Shown here piece by piece: positions 6,955-13,563 of a stretch of DNA of 13,563 bases. This DNA is from QHXQ01 sp036389375 (GTDB lineage Bacteria > Acidobacteriota > Blastocatellia > Pyrinomonadales > Pyrinomonadaceae): NCBI GenBank assembly GCA_036389375.1, contig DASVQA010000137.1:1-13563 (forward strand), given 5' to 3'. Within the stretch, counting starts at the first letter, position 1. Each line of letters starts with the position of its first letter. The position numbers were made by a program, and so were the translations under genes. Under the pieces are notes generated by a model that saw only the letters and a program-made list of their open reading frames with translations, searched no databases and had not been told where the DNA came from.

Positions 6955-7953
6955 ATGGATTTCACCGAGTTGGTTGATCTGGCGGCGGAGCGTCTGGGCG
7001 GCGCGGTGCTCTATGCGAATGACGAGTTCTTCGCGCCAAAGGAGAATCTGTTGAAGCAGAGCGCGCCCGTCTTCCTCGCGGGCGAATACACGGAGCGCGG
7101 CAAGTGGATGGACGGTTGGGAGACGCGCCGCCGCCGCACGCCCGGCTTCGATTGGTGCTTGATCAGATTGGGCCTCGCCGGCATCGTGCGCGGCGTCGTC
7201 GTGGACACGAGCCACTTTCGCGGTAACTACCCGGAGCAATGCGCCATCGAAGCCTGCGCGGTTGACGGTCAACCGGACGCGGAACAACTCCTGAGCGAGA
7301 CAACGGCGTGGCGCGAACTGCTGCCGCAGGCGCAACTAAACGGCGACTCGTTAAATCCCTTTACCGTCCATGATGATCAGCGTGTCACTCATCTGCGTCT
7401 GAAAATCTTCCCCGATGGCGGCGTGGCGCGGCTGCGCGTCTATGGCGAGGTCGCGCCGGATTGGGTGCGGCTGGCGCGCACAGGCTTCGTTGACCTCGCG
7501 GCGGTCGAGCACGGCGGGCTGGTGCTGGCGTGCAGCGATATGTTCTTTGGGCATCGGCATAATTTGATCATGCCCGGTCGCGGCGTGAACATGGGCGACG
7601 GCTGGGAGACGAAGCGCCGGCGCGGCCCCGGCCACGATTGGGTCGTCATACGTCTGGGCCGGCGCGGGCGCATCGAACAGATCGAAGTGGACACGGCGCA
7701 CTTTAAAGGCAACTATCCCGATAGCTGTTCGCTCGAAGCCTGCGCCTCGCCCGACTTCGAGCCGGACGCGCTCGCCGCCTGCACTTGGACGGAACTGCTG
7801 CCGCGCACGAAGCTGCAAGCGCACACGCGCCACGTCTTCACCGACGAACTGCAACGGGCGGGCGCGGTCACGCACGTGCGCTTCAACATCTACCCGGATG
7901 GCGGCGTCAGCCGCTTGCGGCTCTACGGCCGGATCGCGGAGACGGATGGCTGA
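6955..7953 (+). CDS. alc: Allantoicase (allantoate amidinohydrolase)
   Basis: This 332-residue protein should split allantoate into ureidoglycolate and urea. It is built from two homologous beta-jellyroll repeats, as the family is. The first has DFTELVDLAAERLGG, a DGWETRRRR motif near residue 53, and VVVDTSHFRGNYP. The second has GFVDLAAVEHGG, DGWETKRRR and IEVDTAHFKGNYP. The paired W-E-T-(R/K)-R-R and D-T-(S/A)-H-F-(R/K)-G-N-(Y)-P motifs are strongly diagnostic. The length agrees with the family (about 320-350). The ATG at 6955 is preferred to TTG 6952 because of ribosome-site spacing. Its last eight bases overlap the start of the OHCU decarboxylase gene. Product and pathway position agree with allantoinase just upstream. 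Confidence 0.93.
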   Translation: MDFTELVDLAAERLGGAVLYANDEFFAPKENLLKQSAPVFLAGEYTERGKWMDGWETRRRRTPGFDWCLIRLGLAGIVRGVVVDTSHFRGNYPEQCAIEACAVDGQPDAEQLLSETTAWRELLPQAQLNGDSLNPFTVHDDQRVTHLRLKIFPDGGVARLRVYGEVAPDWVRLARTGFVDLAAVEHGGLVLACSDMFFGHRHNLIMPGRGVNMGDGWETKRRRGPGHDWVVIRLGRRGRIEQIEVDTAHFKGNYPDSCSLEACASPDFEPDALAACTWTELLPRTKLQAHTRHVFTDELQRAGAVTHVRFNIYPDGGVSRLRLYGRIAETDG

Positions 7954-8458
7954 CGGACTTGCACGTTTGAACGCGCTGCCCGCCGCCGAAGCCGCGCGCG
8001 AACTCAGCACCTGCTGCGGCGCAACCGCGTGGGCGCAGGCCATGGTTGCGCGCCGGCCCTTCGCGGACGTGGCCGAGTTGCTGCTGGCGGCCGATGACAT
8101 CTGGTGGAGTCTCGGCACGCGCGACTGGCACGAGGCGTTCAGCAGCCACCCGAAGATCGGCGAACACAAGGCGGCGCGCACACAGGCAGCGCAGGCGGCC
8201 CATTGGTCGGAGCAGGAGCAGGCTGGCGCGCGCGCCGCGGACGCCGCAACGCGCGCCGCCTTAGCCGCCGCCAATCGCGCTTATGAAGAGAAGTTCGGGC
8301 ACATCTTCATCGTCTGCGCGACCGGCAAAACGGCCGCGCAGATGCTCACGCTCCTGCGCGCTCGCCTCGCCAACGATCCCGGCATCGAACTACGCAACGC
8401 CGCCGACGAGCAACGCAAGATCACGCGGCTGCGACTGCAAAAGTTATTAACGGGATAA
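7946..8458 (+). CDS. uraD: OHCU decarboxylase (2-oxo-4-hydroxy-4-carboxy-5-ureidoimidazoline decarboxylase)
   Basis: This 170-residue helical enzyme decarboxylates OHCU to give S-allantoin stereospecifically. The family motif F-x-x-HP-(K/R)-IG is present as SHPKIG, with the catalytic histidine at H68. The signature YEEKFGHIFIVCATGKTA and a C-terminal helix with the ND...E...A..E..KI..LRL pattern also fit. Length is usual for UraD (about 160-175). The ATG at 7946 is chosen because MADGLARLNALP matches the family's first helix, and GGAG (7938-7941) sits four bases upstream. An earlier in-frame ATG at 7898 would only add shadow sequence from allantoicase. The gene overlaps allantoicase by eight bases and is followed six bases later by uraH, its partner in the preceding step. 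Confidence 0.94.
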   Translation: MADGLARLNALPAAEAARELSTCCGATAWAQAMVARRPFADVAELLLAADDIWWSLGTRDWHEAFSSHPKIGEHKAARTQAAQAAHWSEQEQAGARAADAATRAALAAANRAYEEKFGHIFIVCATGKTAAQMLTLLRARLANDPGIELRNAADEQRKITRLRLQKLLTG

Positions 8459-8464
8459 AGAGTT

Positions 8465-8815
8465 ATGAACGACATGAGCGCGATCACGACGCACATACTC
8501 GACCTCGCACGCGGCCGACCAGCGGCCGGCGTGGCCGTCACGCTGGCGCTTGAGTCCGATCAGGGCTGGCAGGATCTAGGGCAGGGCACGACGGATGCTG
8601 ACGGGCGGCTGCGGACGCTGCTGCCGGACGATTTCAAGTTCGCGGCGGGCGTCTATCGGCTGACGTTCGACACGGGCGCGTACTTCGCGGCGCAGCAAGT
8701 GGAAAGTTTTTACCCGCAGGTGACGATCAGCTTCGTCGTCCGCGACGCGGGCGCGCATCATCACGTGCCGCTCTTGCTCAGCCCCTTCGGCTATTCCACC
8801 TATCGCGGGAGTTAA
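8465..8815 (+). CDS. uraH: 5-hydroxyisourate hydrolase (transthyretin-like)
   Basis: This 116-residue transthyretin-fold enzyme hydrolyses 5-hydroxyisourate to OHCU. The three family signatures are present: ITTHILDLARGRPA at the N-terminus with H10, DGRLRTL in the middle with R48, and HHHVPLLLSPFGYSTY ending in the C-terminal tetrapeptide YRGS. That tetrapeptide separates the enzyme from true transthyretin. No signal peptide is seen, so it acts in the cytoplasm. The start at 8465 is the first ATG after the uraD stop; ATG 8474 (residue 4) is equally possible because the ribosome site (AAAGAG at 8458-8462 region) is weak. The puuD gene follows six bases after the stop, which puts the producer of its substrate next to it. 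Confidence 0.95.
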   Translation: MNDMSAITTHILDLARGRPAAGVAVTLALESDQGWQDLGQGTTDADGRLRTLLPDDFKFAAGVYRLTFDTGAYFAAQQVESFYPQVTISFVVRDAGAHHHVPLLLSPFGYSTYRGS

Positions 8816-8821
8816 CACGAG

Positions 8822-9640
8822 ATGCGACTGCCCCCCGACGTGAGCGAATGGCTCAACCTCTGCGCGCGCTGGTTTCACGTCTTCGCCGGCATACTCTGGA
8901 TCGGCACGACCTACTATTTCACCTGGCTCGACGCGCGGCTGTCAGAGAGCGAAGCGGCGGCGGCCAAGTCCGGCGCGCAGCCGCAAATCTGGATGGTGCA
9001 TAGCGGCGGCTTCTACGTGGTCGAGAAACAGAAGACGCCGGGCCCGCACGAACTACACTGGTTTCGCTGGGAAGCGGCGCTGACGTGGCTGAGCGGCGCG
9101 GCGCTACTCATCCTCGTCTATTATCTCGGCGGTGCGCTCGTTGACCCGGACGTGCGCGACATCAGTCTGCCTTACGCCATCGCCTTCTGCGTCGGTCTGC
9201 TCGTCGTCGCGTGGGTCGTCTATGATCTGCTGATGCTCTCGCCACTCGCGCGGCATGAAGCAGCGTTCACCGTGCTTGCCTACGTCATGCTGGTCGGCAT
9301 CGCCTACCTGCTGACGCACGTGCTGAGCGGGCGCGCGGCCTACATACACGTGGGCGCGCTCTTTGGCACGCTGATGGCGGCGAACGTCTGGATGAGAATC
9401 TTACCCGCGCAGCGCAAGATGATCGCGGCGACCAAAGCGGGCCAGCAGCCCGATGCCGCGCTCGCCGCCCGCGCCAAGCTGCGCTCCAAGCAGAACACAT
9501 ACATGGTCGTGCCCGCCGTCTTCACCATGATCAGCAACCACTTTCCGACGGCGACCTACGGCAGCCGCTATAACTGGCTCATCCTGTCCGGGTTGATTCT
9601 GGCGGGCTGGCTCGCTGCGAAGTTTATCCGGCGCGCATAA
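8822..9640 (+). CDS. puuD: PuuD-type membrane urate oxidase/hydroxylase, short form without cytochrome c domain
   Basis: This 272-residue integral membrane protein resembles the membrane domain of PuuD, which oxidises urate to 5-hydroxyisourate and feeds electrons to the respiratory chain instead of making hydrogen peroxide. I see about seven membrane segments: 13-35, 86-106, 117-139, 148-168, 174-193, 226-242 and 251-268. Conserved histidines lie in ARWFHVFAGILWIG (H19), MVHSGGFY (H60), H76/H79, H145, LTHVLSG (H166), YIHVGALFGT (H176) and SNHFPTATYG (H240). Characterised PuuD carries a C-terminal cytochrome c domain; here the protein ends after the last helix, and no CxxCH is encoded in it or directly downstream. 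A GGGAG site (8807-8811) lies in the last uraH codons, ten bases upstream. No cofactor-free UricA/uricase gene is in the window, so this is the likely urate oxidase. Family is confident, activity of the short form less so. Confidence 0.85.
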   Translation: MRLPPDVSEWLNLCARWFHVFAGILWIGTTYYFTWLDARLSESEAAAAKSGAQPQIWMVHSGGFYVVEKQKTPGPHELHWFRWEAALTWLSGAALLILVYYLGGALVDPDVRDISLPYAIAFCVGLLVVAWVVYDLLMLSPLARHEAAFTVLAYVMLVGIAYLLTHVLSGRAAYIHVGALFGTLMAANVWMRILPAQRKMIAATKAGQQPDAALAARAKLRSKQNTYMVVPAVFTMISNHFPTATYGSRYNWLILSGLILAGWLAAKFIRRA

Positions 9641-9687
9641 GGCGGCGCGGGCGCAACGGCGAAACCGCATTGACGACTAAACGCACC

Positions 9688-9996
9688 ATGTACCTCGTCC
9701 AACTTCTGCTGCCGCTCTACGACAACAATCAACAGCCGTTCGGCCGGGCGATCTTCGACCGCGTGCGTAATGAACTGGCGGAAAACTTTGGCGGCGTGAC
9801 CGCCTTCCTGCGCGCGCCGGCCGAGGGCGTGTGGCAGGACGAAGGCGGCGGGGTCAGCCACGACGAGATCGTGATCTTTGAAGTGATGACCGGGCAGCTA
9901 GACCGCGCTTGGTGGGCGCGCTATCGCACGGAACTCGCGCACCGCTTCAAACAGGAAGAGTTGATCGTCCGCGCCAGCGAGATGGAGCAGCTTTAA
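9688..9996 (+). CDS. Small conserved-looking protein of unknown function, last gene of the purine run
   Basis: This protein of 102 residues is not assigned to a named family. Its predicted secondary structure is strand-helix-strand-strand-helix-strand: MYLVQLLLPLYD, FDRVRNELAENFGG, two strands around VTAFLRAP and DEIVIFEVM, WARYRTELAHRF, then EELIVRASEM. This suggests a ferredoxin-like or dimeric alpha-beta-barrel fold. Its two helices share an R-x-EL-x-x-x-F pattern, hinting at internal pseudo-symmetry. I recall unnamed proteobacterial proteins starting MYLVQLLLPLYD, which supports ATG 9688; a TTG at 9670 would add six residues. Neither start has a clear ribosome site. It follows puuD by 47 bases on the same strand, so it may be co-transcribed, but there is no functional evidence. 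It is cytoplasmic, with no signal or membrane segment. Confidence 0.7.
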   Translation: MYLVQLLLPLYDNNQQPFGRAIFDRVRNELAENFGGVTAFLRAPAEGVWQDEGGGVSHDEIVIFEVMTGQLDRAWWARYRTELAHRFKQEELIVRASEMEQL

Positions 9997-10059
9997 CCAA
10001 CGCTCGCACCTGAACTGACGTTCGCAACCTTAGTCCGGCTTGAAACGTTGACGGCAAAC

Positions 10060-10722
10060 TCAGTCCGTCGGCGTTGCTTCGGGTGGCGCGGCCGGCGCAG
10101 TTTCAGCGTAGCCCCAGAGCCGGCTGAGCGCGGCCATGTCGCCGTTGAACTGATCGCGGTCGCAGTTGCCGACGCCGGGCACGCTATGCGGCGGCGGCCC
10201 GAAGTTGCCATCCGTGTATTGCCACAGCGTCCACGTCGGCCAGTTCGGCGGCACGTGCGCCACAGGCCCATATTCCGAGAGCCAGAACCAGCAGTTAGCG
10301 AGCGTCGCCGACCTGTTCGCGCCGAGCAGTTGCTTGATGTACGAGCCGGAGTAAAAGCCGGGCCAGCGTCCCAGCGCCTGTTCTACCTCGCTCACAAACT
10401 GCTCCGCGCCCGCGAGCGTCATGCTTGCGCCTTGCGTGTTCTGTTCAAAGTCGAGCACGAGTAAATCCTGCGGCGACGGCTTCACGATGGAGAGAAAATA
10501 ATCGGCCTGCGCGACCGCGTTGTCGCCCGTCGCAAAATGATAAGCGCCCCACCACAGCCCGGCCGCCTGCGCCTGACTGCGGTGTGTGAAGTACAACGGG
10601 TCAACGTAGTTCGTGCCCTCCGTCGCCTTGTGGATGACGCCGACAATGCCTGCGGCCTTGACGGCCTTGAAGTCCGGCGCGGTCTGAAAGTGAGACAGAT
10701 CGATCACGACGTTCAGCGACAT
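10060..10722 (-). CDS. Glycoside hydrolase family 25 (lysozyme/muramidase-like) protein
   Basis: This 220-residue protein matches the GH25 muramidase barrel that cuts beta-1,4 bonds of peptidoglycan. The first strand carries VIDLSHF with D8. The D-x-E catalytic motif is LLVLDFEQN (D91 and E93). GIVGVIHKATEG, GAYHFA and LWQYTDG are family-typical, and a late N-x-D-x-FNGD motif closes the barrel. The last 15 residues are Ala/Pro-rich. There is no signal peptide or wall-binding domain, so how it would reach the wall is unclear; phage endolysins and some solitary bacterial GH25 proteins share this feature. A strong ribosome site (GGAGGTGG, 10727-10734 on this strand) precedes the ATG. It converges on the purine genes, and the 63-base gap between the ends (9997-10059) shows no clear terminator. 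Confidence 0.88.
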   Translation of the reverse strand: MSLNVVIDLSHFQTAPDFKAVKAAGIVGVIHKATEGTNYVDPLYFTHRSQAQAAGLWWGAYHFATGDNAVAQADYFLSIVKPSPQDLLVLDFEQNTQGASMTLAGAEQFVSEVEQALGRWPGFYSGSYIKQLLGANRSATLANCWFWLSEYGPVAHVPPNWPTWTLWQYTDGNFGPPPHSVPGVGNCDRDQFNGDMAALSRLWGYAETAPAAPPEATPTD

Positions 10723-10787
10723 GCTGCCACCTCCGCAGAAAGTTTAGCCCGCTTGTCTGACCTGTTTAGCTCACGAACAAATATTAT

Positions 10788-10804
10788 CACGCGTTCAGGG
10801 CGTG
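10788..10804 (-). other. Small hairpin between the aldolase-like and GH25 genes
   Basis: CACGC and GCGTG form a 5-bp stem with a 7-base loop in the 90-base gap. Read on the - strand, the stem is followed by ATAATATTTGTT, so it could be a weak terminator for the aldolase-like gene. The same A/T run could instead be a -10 element for the GH25 gene. Neither reading is strong. Confidence 0.2.
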
Positions 10805-10812
10805 CCGCATGA

Positions 10813-12252
10813 TCAACCCTGTCTGCTCTTTAGAATCTTCACGAACGAGCCGGAGCGCAATTCGGCCAAGGTCAAGCCTGAGCGTTCGAGGGCTTCCTGT
10901 TCGGTGAGTGCGCCGCAGTTGAGCGCGCGCAGGAAGTAGTTGAGCAGACCCTGACCGGTGGCGGCGTCGTCGAATACGTCGCCGACGAGTGTGGCTTTAG
11001 CGGCCTTTTCGACGAAGTTGCGGAGCCGTTCGGAAGCGGCGTCCAAGCTCTCAAGGAAGAAGGCGAAGACGGCGGCGTAGCGGGTGGGGAGTTGGGCGGG
11101 GTGCAAGTCCCAGCCTTGATAGAAGCCGCCGGTGAGCGAGTGCTGGACGTGCTGGTAGTGCAAGGCCCATGCACGGTGGACGGTGCGCCGGTTCTCCTCT
11201 GTCTGCGCCGATGTGAGTTGTTGCCCGGCGGCGGCGCGATGCGGCGCAACCGGCATGATATTCGTCGCGCCGTCGGAGAGCCAGATGCCTGTGCCGCTGT
11301 ATGCGACCTGCATCATGTGTTTGGCGAAGTCGCAAGCGGGATGGAGCATGTGTTGATGGGCGGCGGTGATGTTGCAGCTTGCAGTGTAGTCGTATGTGCC
11401 GAAGTGCGCGGCGGTGCAGCGCCCGCGTGCGGCGGCCAGCAGGAGCGGCAGGTTGATCGTGCCTTCGTGGTTGATGATTGATTGCGTGGTCTCGATCATC
11501 ATCTCCATTTTGAGCGTACCGGTGGGCAGACCGAGTTGCGGCTCAAGCAGGTCGAAGATGTCTGCGAGCGCGGCGGTCTGCGCGGGGCTGACGATCTTGG
11601 GCAGCGTGACGACGAAGTTTGGCGGCAACTGGCCGCCGGCTTCCGCGACGAGCGTGGAGAGAAAGATGTCGAGCGTGCGTAGACTGCGCGCCCGCAGTTC
11701 TTCGGTAAACGGCTTGATGCGTATGCCGATAAAGGGCGAGAGCGTGCCGTGCTTTGTGCCCGCCGCCACTTCACGCGCGGCGGCTTCGGCGTGCCCGTCC
11801 TCTTCCGCATCGGGCCGGTTGCCATAGCCGTCCTCGAAGTCTATGCGGAAATCTTCGACCGGCTCGCGGCGCAGCTTCTCCGTGACGCGCGCATAGATCG
11901 TGTGCGCGAGTTGCGCGGGCTTGCTGTCGGGCGCAACGAACTCGCTGCCCTCAAAGGGCACGCGCAGTTGGGCCAGTTGGGCCGGCTCGTTGGCCAGTAT
12001 GTTTGCGCCGGGGAGGCCGACGGCGCGGGCGAACAGGAGCGGGTCGGGCGCGAACTGTTCAAGCGCACGCAGGGCGAGCGCGCCGAGGCGTTGCGGTGTG
12101 TCGGCTTTAAACAGGTGCGCGCCGCCATAGACGGTGTGGACGGGTTGGCGGCGGCCGGACTCGCCGGGATAGCTGCGCGTGAACCCGGCGTTGGCCTGTT
12201 GCAGCCGGTCGTTAAGAGCGTGGACGGCGTCAGTTGAGAGAGTTGTCTTCAT
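10813..12252 (-). CDS. Malate synthase/HpcH-type aldolase superfamily protein, function unknown
   Basis: This 479-residue protein shows the TIM-barrel motifs of the HpcH/HpaI aldolase, citrate lyase beta and malate synthase superfamily: DFRIDFEDGYG (134-144), GIRIKPF (176-182), VTLPKIVSP (215-223), KMEMMIETTQSI (248-259) and AAHFGTYDYTASC (281-293). E254 and D288 are candidate Mg2+ ligands, and R178 a candidate substrate-carboxylate contact. It resembles proteins I recall under DUF6986, sometimes labelled phosphoenolpyruvate kinase; that label is not supported by any visible motif. It is too short for malate synthase G (about 720), lacks a clear C-terminal malate synthase A signature, and has a longer C-terminal helical part than HpcH. 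No signal peptide is seen. No clear ribosome site precedes the ATG. Its position near an allantoin route that ends in glyoxylate makes a C2-acid condensation role plausible, but unproven. Confidence 0.8.
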   Translation of the reverse strand: MKTTLSTDAVHALNDRLQQANAGFTRSYPGESGRRQPVHTVYGGAHLFKADTPQRLGALALRALEQFAPDPLLFARAVGLPGANILANEPAQLAQLRVPFEGSEFVAPDSKPAQLAHTIYARVTEKLRREPVEDFRIDFEDGYGNRPDAEEDGHAEAAAREVAAGTKHGTLSPFIGIRIKPFTEELRARSLRTLDIFLSTLVAEAGGQLPPNFVVTLPKIVSPAQTAALADIFDLLEPQLGLPTGTLKMEMMIETTQSIINHEGTINLPLLLAAARGRCTAAHFGTYDYTASCNITAAHQHMLHPACDFAKHMMQVAYSGTGIWLSDGATNIMPVAPHRAAAGQQLTSAQTEENRRTVHRAWALHYQHVQHSLTGGFYQGWDLHPAQLPTRYAAVFAFFLESLDAASERLRNFVEKAAKATLVGDVFDDAATGQGLLNYFLRALNCGALTEQEALERSGLTLAELRSGSFVKILKSRQG

Positions 12253-12304
12253 GGCGTATGTGATCGACGTGCGCGGGTGGTGAAAGCACTACAGGCACGG
12301 CAGC

Positions 12305-12354
12305 GGGCACAGAGAGGGCACAGAAGGCTTGCGTTCGCGCTCCTCTCTGTGCCC
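12305..12354. repeat. Inverted repeat with tandem GGGCACAGA units
   Basis: GGGCACAGAGAGG (12305-12317) and CCTCTCTGTGCCC (12342-12354) are exact reverse complements over 13 bp, separated by 24 bases. The left arm holds two tandem copies of GGGCACAGA (12305-12313 and 12316-12324), so a second pairing register exists with 12346-12357. It fills much of the 166-base gap between the M16 peptidase stop and the aldolase-like start. It resembles dispersed CACAGAGGGCACAGAG-type palindromes of other bacteria. It could act as a terminator or mRNA stabiliser for the peptidase transcript, though no T-run follows on either strand. Confidence 0.65.
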
Positions 12355-12418
12355 TCTTATGACGCGCCGTGTTGCATCAGCCGTGCGGCATTGCTTTAGC
12401 TTGCACGGCTTCGGGGTC

Positions 12419-13563
12419 TCACTGAAAGACCTGATCGACCGGGACGATGTGTATGTTGTCGGGCTGTATGTCGAGCTTGAACGCCTCGATGAGCTTGTCC
12501 TCTTCCATGATCTCCTGCGGTTTGGGCGAGACGTAGGTGATCGGCGTGGGCTTGCCGCTTACGAGGGCGTCGCGGAAACCCTGCGCGTCCTTCGTGATGA
12601 CGACGATGCGCAGGTGATTGGTCGCCAGATGCTCGCGGATGGCGCGGTTCACGTCCGCAAGCGTGAGCGTGGCGAGTTGGGCGCGCAGATAGTCGTTGTA
12701 GTTGCCGATCTTGTAGTAGCGACTGTCAAGCGCGTAGCCGAGTTGCGCGTTCTGCGTGGCGGTCAGGATGTTCGAGTATTTCGACAGAAACTCGCGCGTC
12801 GCTTCAAAGGTCTCCTGCGACATGCCATCGCGCACCAGTTTGTCGAACTCGTAGAGCGCCGCGCGCAGGGCGAACATGCCGTTCTGCGGTTCGACGGGTC
12901 TGATCCAGATTTGGAAAATCTGCTGCTGGCGCGCCAGGTTCGGATCAGGCTCGAACTGGTACATGCCACGCGGGAAGTATTCGATGTAAGCGTAGTCGCC
13001 GTAATTTAGGCCGCGTGCTTCGCGCAGACGTTGATAGAGATAGCTGTTCGAGGAGCGGTGCTGCCCGAAGTAAGAGGCGACGAGCGCGAGCGCGGGCCAG
13101 TCCTTGTCGGCGCGCGTAACGTTGATCGGGAAGCCGATGGAGATAGCGGTCGAGCGCGTGTCGCGTTGGATGATGTCAACGCGCGTGCCGGCGTCGAGTT
13201 TGGGCGTAAAGAAGTTGTTCGGCGTTGCTTGCCCGGCCGGCAGTCGGGCAAAGTCGGCTTTGACTTTGGCGGGGAAGTTGGCCGGGTAGCTGCCCGCGAG
13301 GCCGAGCACGAAGTTGGCGCGCGTGTAGTGCTGGCGATAGAAAGCGCGCACGTCGTCGAGCGTGATTGATTCAAGTGCGCTAACGCGACCCGCGTTCAAA
13401 TGCCCGTAAGGGTGATTAGCGTAGATGACGTTGTAGAGATATTCCTTGCCGAGTTCTTCGTCGTTCGACTGGCGCAGGCCCACCTTTAGGAAGTTGAGCG
13501 TGTCGGTTTTCAGGCGCGTGAAGTCGTCCTGCCGGAAGCCGGGATCAAGCAGCATCTGTTGGA
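12419..13563 (-). CDS. M16 family zinc metallopeptidase, C-terminal part (5' end outside window)
   Basis: The frame is open from the window edge to a TGA at 12419-12421 and gives about 380 residues. NHPYGHL, ITLDDVRAFYRQHY, NFVLGLAGSYP and YLYQRLREARGLNYGDY match the inner part of an N-terminal M16 domain followed by the M16_C domain. The R...RGL-x-Y pattern corresponds to the conserved Arg/Tyr pair that binds the substrate backbone. The catalytic HxxEH site and any signal peptide would lie upstream, beyond position 13563, so activity cannot be judged. The internal ATG at 13555 is not the real start, since QQ precedes it in frame and the family is longer. No link to purine breakdown is apparent. 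Confidence 0.88.
   Translation of the reverse strand, partial: QQMLLDPGFRQDDFTRLKTDTLNFLKVGLRQSNDEELGKEYLYNVIYANHPYGHLNAGRVSALESITLDDVRAFYRQHYTRANFVLGLAGSYPANFPAKVKADFARLPAGQATPNNFFTPKLDAGTRVDIIQRDTRSTAISIGFPINVTRADKDWPALALVASYFGQHRSSNSYLYQRLREARGLNYGDYAYIEYFPRGMYQFEPDPNLARQQQIFQIWIRPVEPQNGMFALRAALYEFDKLVRDGMSQETFEATREFLSKYSNILTATQNAQLGYALDSRYYKIGNYNDYLRAQLATLTLADVNRAIREHLATNHLRIVVITKDAQGFRDALVSGKPTPITYVSPKPQEIMEEDKLIEAFKLDIQPDNIHIVPVDQVFQ

Noticed and set aside
6955..7953. The internal repeat in allantoicase as a recent gene duplication
   Set aside because: Two homologous halves are the normal architecture of the allantoicase family.
9997..10059. Possible bidirectional terminator between convergent genes
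   Set aside because: Only a 4-bp GAAC/GTTC stem is visible, with no T-run on either strand.
10779..10787. TGATAATAT-like -10 element for the GH25 gene on the - strand
   Set aside because: The nearest TTGATC -35-like hexamer is more than 20 bases away; only mentioned with the hairpin.
11749..12237. 162-codon open frame on the + strand over the aldolase-like gene
   Set aside because: Antisense shadow. The opposite strand has coherent superfamily motifs.
12329..13009. 226-codon open frame on the + strand over the M16 peptidase
   Set aside because: It lies antisense to conserved M16 motifs and starts in the intergenic repeat; no domain is recognisable.

Overview
This is a GC-rich bacterial segment with densely packed genes. 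Ten complete genes on the + strand (153-9996) run head to tail, and three genes on the - strand (10060-13563) point back at them. The organism is not stated. Short tandem-palindromic repeats in the gaps, a secreted protein with two FecR-like halves each ending in D-x-F-D-x-W, and the M16 peptidase and GH25 types together fit an Acidobacteriota (Blastocatellia-like) genome best. That is an impression from recognised families, not a proof.

The + strand block is a nearly complete aerobic purine-to-ureidoglycolate pathway. A three-gene molybdenum xanthine dehydrogenase (Mo subunit 153-2375, 2Fe-2S subunit 2490-2981, FAD subunit 2978-3862) makes urate. A PuuD-type membrane urate oxidase (8822-9640) would turn urate into 5-hydroxyisourate. 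UraH (8465-8815) and UraD (7946-8458) take that to S-allantoin. Allantoinase (5581-6942) makes allantoate, and allantoicase (6955-7953) makes ureidoglycolate plus urea. Several genes overlap or nearly touch (2490/2978, 6942/6955, 7946/7953), so translational coupling and co-transcription are likely. Two members have no obvious purine role: a secreted tandem FecR-domain protein (3900-5498) between xanthine dehydrogenase and allantoinase, and a 102-residue unknown protein (9688-9996) at the end. No ureidoglycolate lyase, XdhC-type maturation factor, purine permease or regulator is visible in the window.

The - strand holds a GH25-type lysozyme-like protein without a signal peptide (10060-10722), a 479-residue protein of the malate synthase/HpcH-type aldolase superfamily (10813-12252), and the C-terminal 380-odd residues of an M16 metallopeptidase cut by the window end (12419-13563). 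The aldolase-like protein could be linked to glyoxylate, the end product of the purine route, but this is inference.

The longer gaps between genes are not empty. Positions 2384-2465, 5520-5552 and 12305-12354 each hold an inverted repeat, two of them built from short repeated units that look like dispersed palindromic elements. A perfect 14-bp palindrome (81-94) lies in front of the xanthine dehydrogenase genes. I see no tRNA, rRNA, CRISPR array, transposase or phage module.
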